Made by a program: the position numbers and the translations under genes. From assembly GCA_015234115.1 (NCBI GenBank), contig JADFWP010000011.1, positions 1 through 64,000 on the forward strand: a DNA stretch of 64,000 nucleotides, read 5' to 3'. The DNA comes from Magnetococcales bacterium (lineage in GTDB: Bacteria > Pseudomonadota > Magnetococcia > Magnetococcales > Magnetaquicoccaceae). The notes under the pieces are model-generated. The model made no database searches. It was not told the origin of the DNA and saw only the letters and a list, made by a program, of their open reading frames with translations. Position 1 is the stretch's first letter; every line of letters begins with the position of its first letter. Positions 57,054 to 64,000 of the stretch are shown here, one piece after another.

Positions 57054-57677
57054 CTATGTGGTCTGAAGCGCCCGGAAGAGTTCCTGTGTGGTCTGTGCCG
57101 GGTTTGGAGCCTGGAAAATACCACGAATGAGCGCAACTCCGGTTGCGCCTGCTGCCATGACTTCTTGCACATTGCCGACGCCGATGCCGCCCAGAGCCAA
57201 TACCGGGCCGGGAATTCGCCTGCGCAGGGCGGCAAAACGTTCTGTGCCCAATGGGAAGGCGTCGGGATGGGACAAAGTGGCGAAAACCGGAGAGAGGGTG
57301 ACATAATCCCCTCCGTGGAGCAAGTGTTTTCTGGCGCTTTCCGGTTCATGGCAGGAACGGCCCAGCAGGGGAAGGGGACCGAGCCGTGTGCGGGCCTCGC
57401 GGGTCGTCACTCCGGATTCCGGCAGGTGGAGACCGTCGGCACCTGCCGACACGGCAATTTCCAGCCGGTTGTGGATCAGCAGGCGACCGCCGGCGGCATG
57501 CAGCAGGGGCTTGAGGGTCTGGGCCAGGGCGATGATCCGGTCGTCGGTGGCCTGGTAGTCACGCAACAGCAGATCGAAGGGGGCACCTCCAAGGGCCTGT
57601 GTGACCAGGGTCTCCAGGTTGGGCAGCAGCGGAGATTCGGTGATCAGCAGCAGGCGGGGGGGAGGGTTGGTAGGCAT
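57054..57677 (-). CDS. Thiamine phosphate synthase/TenI-family protein
   Basis: DGLHLPESGVTTREAR, DYVTLSPVFATLSHPDAFPLGTERFAAL, VLALGGIGVGNVQEVMAAGATGVALIRGIF. Confidence 0.83.
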   Translation of the reverse strand: MPTNPPPRLLLITESPLLPNLETLVTQALGGAPFDLLLRDYQATDDRIIALAQTLKPLLHAAGGRLLIHNRLEIAVSAGADGLHLPESGVTTREARTRLGPLPLLGRSCHEPESARKHLLHGGDYVTLSPVFATLSHPDAFPLGTERFAALRRRIPGPVLALGGIGVGNVQEVMAAGATGVALIRGIFQAPNPAQTTQELFRALQTT

Positions 57678-57695
57678 GTACCCGGATAAGAAAAG

Positions 57696-57723
57696 CGGGA
57701 CACGCCGCATCCGGCGTGTCCCG
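57696..57723 (-). terminator. Hairpin terminator downstream of TorF-type porin gene
   Basis: CGGGACACGCCG-CATC-CGGCGTGTCCCG, followed on the minus strand by CTTTTCTT. Confidence 0.75.
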
Positions 57724-57734
57724 GGGGTTGAGGA

Positions 57735-58466
57735 TCAGAAGTTCTTGGTCACCTTGAAGACCACCCGGTCATCGGCGTTTCTGGGGAAGAGGGTCCGTCC
57801 GTCGCTGTCGGTGCCATAGAACGACAGGTCAACCACGAAGCCAAGCACCTCCTTGGAAACTCCGACGCTGTAGTCGTTGTAGTTGTCCGGCTTCAGCGCA
57901 TTGTAGAAATCCCCGCCGGTATGGCCGTAGTGGGCGGCGGCCACGAATCCTTCAGGCAGATCATAGGTGAGGGCGCCCTCCAGATAATAGGCCGATTTGC
58001 TGTTGGGCGATCCGGTATAATCCGGCGAGTAGGAATATTTGCCACTCATGCCCAGGGCCTGGTATTTGTACGAGGCGCCCAGATAATACTCCTCGAAGTC
58101 CAATTCCAGCGCGTGGTCCGCGCCGGGATAATCATAATGGAGGATGCCGGCATCCAGTTTCAGTCCGACCGGGAATTCATAGGTGAAGCCGGCGAACAGA
58201 TCCATCTCCAGGCTGGCGGTCGAGACATTCTCGAAGTCGATCGACGAACCCCAGACTCCGACATAGAGTCCCGAGGCGTGATTGACCGTGATGCCCCCCT
58301 GGACCGCCGGACCACGGGCGGATTGGGAGACGCCACGCCAGACATAATCCGAAGCCAGGGTCATGTTGCCATTGATTTCCAGATCGCCGACCTTGGTTCC
58401 GGCCAGGGCCGGAGAGGCAGAGAGACCGGCCAGGAGCAGAACGAGAGATTTCGTGGTGTTGCGCAT
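57735..58466 (-). CDS. TorF-family (TIGR02001) putative porin
   Basis: Signal peptide (SASPALA); NMTLASDYVWRGVSQSARGPAVQGGITVNHASGLYVGVWGSSIDF; aromatic C-terminus. Confidence 0.82.
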   Translation of the reverse strand: MRNTTKSLVLLLAGLSASPALAGTKVGDLEINGNMTLASDYVWRGVSQSARGPAVQGGITVNHASGLYVGVWGSSIDFENVSTASLEMDLFAGFTYEFPVGLKLDAGILHYDYPGADHALELDFEEYYLGASYKYQALGMSGKYSYSPDYTGSPNSKSAYYLEGALTYDLPEGFVAAAHYGHTGGDFYNALKPDNYNDYSVGVSKEVLGFVVDLSFYGTDSDGRTLFPRNADDRVVFKVTKNF

Positions 58467-58493
58467 TTCAAGGTTCCTTTTTGTTCACATGCA

Positions 58494-59813
58494 TCAGTAA
58501 TTGTAGCCGCGTTCGCCGTGCAAGGCAATGTCGAGGCCCGTGCTTTCCGACTCTTCATCCACCCGCAGACCCATCAGGCCATCGATCACCTTGAGCAGGA
58601 TGTAGGAGACAATGGCGCAGTAGATTCCCGTGGAGGCGACACTCACCCCTTGCACCCAGATCTGTCCGGCCATGTCCAGTTCTTTGGAGAATCCGATCCC
58701 GCCCAGTCCGGGGGAGGCGAAGACGCCGGTCAGCATGGCGCCGATGATGCCGCCGATTCCATGGACACCAAAGGCGTCGAGGGAGTCGTCATAGCCCATT
58801 TTTCTTTTCAGGGTCGTGGCGCCGATGAAGCAGACCACACCCGCCACGCCGCCCAGAGCCAGGGCGCCCATGGGACCGACAAATCCGGAAGCCGGGGTGA
58901 TGGCGACCAGTCCGGCCACGGCACCCGTCGTGAGACCCAACGCACTCGGCTTGCCGTGGGCCAGCCACTCCATGAACATCCAGGCCAGTGCCGCCATGGC
59001 CGTGGCCAGTTGGGTGACCACCATCGCCATGCCCGCCGCACCATTGGCCGCAACCGCGCTGCCCGCATTGAATCCGAACCATCCCACCCACAACATGCCG
59101 GCACCCATCACCGTCAAAGGCAGGCTGTGGGGCGGCATGGCCACATGGGGAAAACCCTTGCGTTTGCCCAGGACCACGGCGGTCACCAGACCGGCGATTC
59201 CGGCGTTGACATGGACCACGGTGCCGCCCGCATAGTCAAGCACGCCCATGTTCATCATCCAGCCCCCACCCCACACCCAATGGCAGATGGGGAAGTAGAC
59301 CAGGGTCACCCAGCCTGCCATGAAGAGCAGCATGGCCGAAAATTTCATCCGTTCGGCAAAGGCACCGATGATCAGGGCCGGGGTGATGATGGCAAAGGTC
59401 AATTGGAAGGTGAGAAAGACCGTTTCCGGGATGGTCCCGTTGAGGGAATCGCCCTTGATGCCCGCCAGAAAGGCTTTGCTCATCCCGCCGATCCAGGCAT
59501 TGTTCTCCCCGCCATCCGAAAAGGCCAACGAATAGCCATACAGGCTCCAGAGCACGGTCACCACGGCGGTGATGGCAAAACACTGCATGAAAATCGACAG
59601 GGTGTTCTTGGCGCGGACCATGCCGCCATAAAAAAGTGCCAGACCCGGCAGGGTCATGAAGAGCACCAGGGCCGTGGCCGTGAGCATCCAGGCCGTGTCA
59701 CCGGAGTTGAGCGTGGGAGGCGGCGCCGCCGCCTCTTCGGCCAGGGCCAGGGCGGGCAGCAGAAGGGCTGGAAGCAGCGCGGTGCTCAGCCAGGATTTGG
59801 ACGTATGAACCAT
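58494..59813 (-). CDS. amtB: Ammonium transporter
   Basis: DTAWMLTATALVLFMTLPGLALFYGGMVRAKN, DYAGGTVVHVNAGIAGLV, GWFGFNAGSA, DDSLDAFGVHGIGGIIGAMLTG. Confidence 0.96.
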   Translation of the reverse strand: MVHTSKSWLSTALLPALLLPALALAEEAAAPPPTLNSGDTAWMLTATALVLFMTLPGLALFYGGMVRAKNTLSIFMQCFAITAVVTVLWSLYGYSLAFSDGGENNAWIGGMSKAFLAGIKGDSLNGTIPETVFLTFQLTFAIITPALIIGAFAERMKFSAMLLFMAGWVTLVYFPICHWVWGGGWMMNMGVLDYAGGTVVHVNAGIAGLVTAVVLGKRKGFPHVAMPPHSLPLTVMGAGMLWVGWFGFNAGSAVAANGAAGMAMVVTQLATAMAALAWMFMEWLAHGKPSALGLTTGAVAGLVAITPASGFVGPMGALALGGVAGVVCFIGATTLKRKMGYDDSLDAFGVHGIGGIIGAMLTGVFASPGLGGIGFSKELDMAGQIWVQGVSVASTGIYCAIVSYILLKVIDGLMGLRVDEESESTGLDIALHGERGYNY

Positions 59814-59843
59814 GATGATTGCTCCTTTTCTAGGCAGTGCCGG

Positions 59844-60278
<435 letters not shown>

Positions 60279-60725
60279 TTACGGGAGTTGCACGGGCTGC
60301 AATTTTTTGCGGCTTCACTTGTAAGATGGCAAGATGGGGGCCAGAGCTGATTGATTGATTTTTACGATATCAATCAATTGGTTGTCTGTTTTGTGCGATG
60401 CAAAAAGATGGAAAACAGATTAAAAAATAATCAATTCTTGCGTGAATCAGGAAAAGGTGATGATCTTATGTGCAGGCTGTGCAGGGGCATCTTTGTGCGT
60501 AGGGATGGGTATGACCCTCCAGGTGGCGAGAGGTCTGTTTTGGAGGTCCGGTGGATTTTCTTGGACGATTCAGGGTCCGATCCGATAGAGTATGAAGGAG
60601 TCCCCATTTCATCCAGGAGATGACGCCATGAGCACCGCCCTTGCCTTCGACACCTATGCCTATGTTCGCAAACTTCGGGATGCCGGGGTGGACGAAGACC
60701 AGGCCGCCATACAGGCGGAAGCTCT

Positions 60726-60765
60726 GGTGGTTCTGGTGGAGGATCGGTGGTTCTGGTGGAGGATC
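60726..60765 (+). repeat. Perfect 20-bp tandem duplication (2 copies)
   Basis: GGTGGTTCTGGTGGAGGATC at 60726-60745 and 60746-60765. Confidence 0.95.
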
Positions 60766-60890
60766 GTCTTGCCACCAAACAGGATATGGCCGCACTTGAT
60801 CGGGATCTGGCCACCGTGAACGCCAATCTGCGCACGGATCTGGCCACCATGGACGCCAATCTGCGCAGGGATCTGGCTGTCCTTGGAGAC

Positions 60891-60989
60891 AACCTCCGCA
60901 AGGATATGTCTGCCATCGAAGCCAACCTCCGCAAGGATATGTCTGCCATCGAAGCCAACCTCCGCAAGGATATGTCTGCCATCGAAGCC
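60891..60989 (+). repeat. Perfect 33-bp tandem repeat, 3 copies
   Basis: AACCTCCGCAAGGATATGTCTGCCATCGAAGCC x3, encoding NLRKDMSAIEA x3. Confidence 0.95.
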
Positions 60990-61246
60990 AATCTCAAGCG
61001 GGACATCAAGGAACTGGATGTGAAGATTGAAGGCAATAAAGTCGAACTGAAACGCGATCTCAAGGAACTGGAACTTCGCATGGTGATCAAGATGGGCGCC
61101 ATGTTTCTTGCTGCTTTTGGTCTGTTGCGTCTCTGGCCGATTCCGGTTCAATATGTGCCGCCAGCCGTTCAGGAGCTGCGCCTTCCCGCGCCTCCAGCCG
61201 TTTCACCATCAGCGCATTGACGATTCCTGCCGGGTGGTATTATCAA

Positions 61247-61292
61247 AAAAAAGATGGGGCTGGAGGATTCATCCTCCAGCCCCATCTTTTTT
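61247..61292. terminator. Strong bidirectional terminator hairpin
   Basis: AAAAAAGATGGGGCTGGAGGAT-TC-ATCCTCCAGCCCCATCTTTTTT, 22-bp perfect stem between convergent genes. Confidence 0.9.
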
Positions 61293-61320
61293 CAATGAGG
61301 TATCTGTTGTTCGGTTCCGG

Positions 61321-61357
61321 TTGTCAGGGATCGGGGTATCCCCCCGATCCCTGACAA
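61321..61357. terminator. Second stable hairpin immediately downstream of dsrL
   Basis: TTGTCAGGGATCGGGG / CCCCGATCCCTGACAA, 16-bp arms; no T-run on the dsrL strand. Confidence 0.6.
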
Positions 61358-61367
61358 GAGCAGAACC

Positions 61368-63251
61368 TCAGAGACCCATACCCATTTGAATGTAACCGCA
61401 CGGGCAGGCCATGTGGCAGACATGGCAGCCGTTGCAGCGGGTATAGTCGGTATGCATGACCTTGCCCTTGGGACGGGAGTAATCCCGCGAGATCGCCTCC
61501 CTGGGGCAATAGATCCGGCATTGATCACAGGCAAAACAGAGACCGCAGCTCATGCACCGCTTGGATTCGGCCAAAGCCTGTTCGGTGGTGATGGTCTGCG
61601 TGGTCTCGACAAACCCCTTGATCGCCTCTTCGACCGGCAAGGAGATTTCCTCGTTGCGCGGAGCCGCCTTGTAGAAGGGCAGCCGCATCTGATCGGTCTT
61701 GATCGGACGCCCCTTGGCGGGCAACTGATAGGGCACGCCCTTCAGATGACCATCGATGGCGCGTGCCGCCACCCGTCCATGACCCACGGAACGGGTCGAG
61801 ATGCCCAGACCGAGCACATCTCCGCCGGCAAAGACCTGGGGATCCTTGGTCTGATGGGTGTTGTTGGCAGCCAGCCAACCCCACTTGTTGGCCAACGCTT
61901 CCATGCCCTCTTCCAGTTCCGGCACCTGGCCGATACCCATGATCAGGGTGTCGCACGGGATGGTGAACTCGGAACCCGGCATCGGAACCGGACTGCGCCG
62001 ACCCGAAGCATCCGGCGGACCCAACTCCATGCGGATGCATTTGATCGCCACCACACGGCCACCCTGGGTCTCCAGACCGACCGGGGTCGAAAGGAGCTTG
62101 AACTCGATCCCTTCGTGTTCGGCTTCGACCACATCCTTGGCAATGGCCGGCATTTCATCCTTGGTGCGCCGATAGAGCAGCGTCACCTTGGAGTATTTGG
62201 AAACGCGACGCACGATGCGCGCCGAGTCCATGGCGGTTTTTTCCGTGGAGAGGGCATTCTCCTCTTCACGCGCTGCGCCATCGAGGGCTTCTTTGGCCCG
62301 GTCATAGGCTTCATCGTCCCCGCTGGCTTCGGCCGCGTCCAGATCCGCCTGCAAGCGGAGAGAGACGCGGGCCGCATCCATGGCGCTGTCGCCACCGCCC
62401 ACCACCACCACCTGGGAGCCGATATCCACCTTGGCCCCGGTGTTGACGCGATTCAGGAAGCTCGCCGCCGTAAAGACATTGGCCGAGTTCTCCCCTTCGA
62501 GGTTCATGACGCTGCCCTTGTGCGCCCCAAGGGCGACAAAGACGGCGTTGTAATCCTTTTTGAGCTGTGCAAAGGAGATATCCTTGCCGATCCGGGTATT
62601 GCATTTCAGCGTCACACCCAGATCGAGGATATTCTGGATCTCCGCATCCAGAACCGCCGGCGGCAGACGATAGTCCGGGATGCCATACCGCAGCATGCCC
62701 CCGGCTTTTTCGAACGCCTCGAAAATGGTCACGTCGTAACCGCGCCGGGCCAGTTGATAGGCGCAGGAGAGACCCGCAGGTCCGGAGCCGACCACGGCCA
62801 CGGACTTGTTTTTTCTCTCCTCGGTCAACATGGTCAGCTTGAGCTTGCGACGGATGCCGTGATCCCCGACATAGCGCTCCATGTTGTTGATCGCCACCGA
62901 TCCGTCATCCAGATGCTTGCGATTGCAGCCGGTTTCGCATGGGTGGGGGCAGATCCGGCCATGGGTGGCCGGCATGGGGTTGGTATCGGTCAAGCGATAC
63001 CAGGCCTGGTCCAAGGCGTCATCCATCGACATCTTGTTCTTGTCGGCCTGGGCAATGGTGGTCAGATAACCACGGATGTCCTCGCTGCTGGGACAGGCAT
63101 CCCGGCAGGGGGGCAGTCGTTGGACATAGGTGGGACATTTCCAACTTACGCCGTTGCGGACCACGATCTCTTCCGCAACCCCCTTGTCCAGCATGGGCTC
63201 CAGTTCAGCCCGTGTAAACCCTTCGTTCAAAATCGTGGTCGATAAGCCCAT
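61368..63251 (-). CDS. dsrL: DsrL-like NAD(P)H:acceptor oxidoreductase (GltD-like flavoprotein with C-terminal ferredoxin domain)
   Basis: VVGSGPAGLSCAYQLARRGYDVTIFEA, C-rich N-terminal motifs, C-terminal CMSCGLCFACDQCRIYCP and CNGCHVCHMACP; directly downstream of dsrB. Confidence 0.83.
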   Translation of the reverse strand: MGLSTTILNEGFTRAELEPMLDKGVAEEIVVRNGVSWKCPTYVQRLPPCRDACPSSEDIRGYLTTIAQADKNKMSMDDALDQAWYRLTDTNPMPATHGRICPHPCETGCNRKHLDDGSVAINNMERYVGDHGIRRKLKLTMLTEERKNKSVAVVGSGPAGLSCAYQLARRGYDVTIFEAFEKAGGMLRYGIPDYRLPPAVLDAEIQNILDLGVTLKCNTRIGKDISFAQLKKDYNAVFVALGAHKGSVMNLEGENSANVFTAASFLNRVNTGAKVDIGSQVVVVGGGDSAMDAARVSLRLQADLDAAEASGDDEAYDRAKEALDGAAREEENALSTEKTAMDSARIVRRVSKYSKVTLLYRRTKDEMPAIAKDVVEAEHEGIEFKLLSTPVGLETQGGRVVAIKCIRMELGPPDASGRRSPVPMPGSEFTIPCDTLIMGIGQVPELEEGMEALANKWGWLAANNTHQTKDPQVFAGGDVLGLGISTRSVGHGRVAARAIDGHLKGVPYQLPAKGRPIKTDQMRLPFYKAAPRNEEISLPVEEAIKGFVETTQTITTEQALAESKRCMSCGLCFACDQCRIYCPREAISRDYSRPKGKVMHTDYTRCNGCHVCHMACPCGYIQMGMGL

Positions 63252-63297
63252 CTCTTAGGTTCCCTCTGGTGATTGAGTAGGCGCAGTAAACGATCCG

Positions 63298-64000
63298 TCA
63301 GAGGCGGACCATGGCAGACCGGTTGAGATTGGAGAGCGCTTCCGGGCCGTCATCGATGTGGTAACGGGTGAACGGGAAGCCGGTCTTTTCGAAGAAACGC
63401 TGCCAGCCGATGCGATCGATCCACTCGCCGACCCGCTCCCAGGGTTTGGCGCCCTCTTTGTAGGCTGCCAGGATCCGACGAACCGCTTCGGAAATCTCCG
63501 GCCAACGGGGCGGATTGTTGGGCAGTCCCCAGACCGCGAGCTTCATGAAGGTGGGGGCGCTGCGGGCGTTGGAGACCTTGCCGCCCACCCAGATGGAGAG
63601 GGTGTCGGTTTCGGAGTCGCGGATCTCCATGCTCGGGCACTGGCCGTGGCAGGCACCGCAATACATGCACTTTTCGTGAACCACTTCGACGGATTCGTAG
63701 CCATTGACCACAGCCGGACGAATGGCCGCAGCCGGGCAGATCGCGACCACTTTGGGCAGTTCGCAGATCTGCATGTTGGCGTGGTTGATGCGCGGTGGGT
63801 GATGATGCTGCACGATGATCGCGATGTCGCCATGGCTGGCGCAGTTGATCTGGCAGCAGGACGAGGAGATGTGCACCCGGTTCGGCAGGGTTTCGTTTTT
63901 GAATTCGTCGATCAGGTCATCCATCAGGGCTTTCACGGAACCGGCGGCATCGCTGCCCGGCAGGTTGCAGTGCAGCCAACCCTGGGTGTGGGAAACATTG
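63298..64000 (-). CDS. dsrB: Dissimilatory sulfite reductase beta subunit (partial, 5' end beyond window)
   Basis: TQGWLHCNLPGSDAAGSVKALMDDLIDEF, SSCCQINCASHGDIAI, ferredoxin CMYCGACHGQCPSM, GGKVSNARSAPTFMKLAVWGLPNNPPRWPE, GAKPWERVGEWIDRIGWQRFFE. Confidence 0.92.
   Translation of the reverse strand, partial: NVSHTQGWLHCNLPGSDAAGSVKALMDDLIDEFKNETLPNRVHISSSCCQINCASHGDIAIIVQHHHPPRINHANMQICELPKVVAICPAAAIRPAVVNGYESVEVVHEKCMYCGACHGQCPSMEIRDSETDTLSIWVGGKVSNARSAPTFMKLAVWGLPNNPPRWPEISEAVRRILAAYKEGAKPWERVGEWIDRIGWQRFFEKTGFPFTRYHIDDGPEALSNLNRSAMVRL

Larger units (their letters stand above)
60628..61220 (+). pseudogene. DUF1640-like membrane-anchored coiled-coil protein, frame broken by 20-bp tandem duplication
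   Basis: MSTALAFDTYAYVRKLRDAGVDEDQAAIQAEALVVLVED continues in a second frame as RLATKQDMAALDRDL...; removing one 20-bp copy restores one ORF. C-terminal hydrophobic segment. Confidence 0.8.

Noticed and set aside
60351-60623. 90-aa ORF between glnK and the coiled-coil gene
   Set aside because: AT-rich intergenic start, no motif, no convincing RBS; probably chance.
61386-63245. 619-aa plus-strand ORF
   Set aside because: Antisense to dsrL; no domain signal.

Overview
64-kb, GC-rich, gene-dense chromosomal segment of a Gram-negative, probably sulfur-oxidising proteobacterium. A Magnetococcales-like origin is only a guess from gene content. Left to right: (1) the 3' part of a giant secreted adhesin-like gene (>3,780 aa; Ig-like/cadherin repeats, a NIDO-like domain, four FG-GAP heptads each followed by an RTX block), then T1SS ABC transporter, HlyD-type adaptor, TIGR03032-family protein and TPR/SPINDLY-type O-GlcNAc transferase-like genes; (2) class II DAHP synthase, an Rpn/PD-(D/E)XK protein and glnD; (3) mreB-mreC-mreD-mrdA-rodA; (4) a dispersed palindromic element, DUF2283, lpxD, a HEPN/MNT toxin-antitoxin-like pair bounded by a 16-nt direct repeat, an ArsM-like methyltransferase and a TIGR04282-type protein; (5) a tyrosine-recombinase-like protein with a degenerate C-terminus, an orphan FliG C-domain-like protein, AmpG-like MFS, endonuclease V/PDG-like glycosylase and a TolC-SPOR fusion; (6) fabG-acpP-fabF-mltG-tmk-holB-ricT and a TatD-radical SAM fusion; (7) DUF2062, B12-binding radical SAM and OmpA lipoprotein genes; (8) a chemotaxis locus (MCP, cheW, a receptor-like protein without a recognisable MCP tip, cheA, cheY, STAS); (9) thiE/tenI, TorF-type porin, amtB, glnK; (10) a coiled-coil gene broken by a 20-bp tandem duplication and carrying a perfect 33-bp x3 repeat; (11) dsrL and the 3' part of dsrB. 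I saw no CRISPR array, rRNA or tRNA by eye. Strongest leads: the 4 x 7 FG-GAP + RTX adhesin with its secretion/glycosylation-like neighbours, the tip-less receptor between cheW and cheA, the direct-repeat-bounded HEPN/MNT pair, the TolC-SPOR fusion, the orphan FliG-C protein, and the slippage-prone coiled-coil gene. All family assignments are from reading translations; no database search was run.
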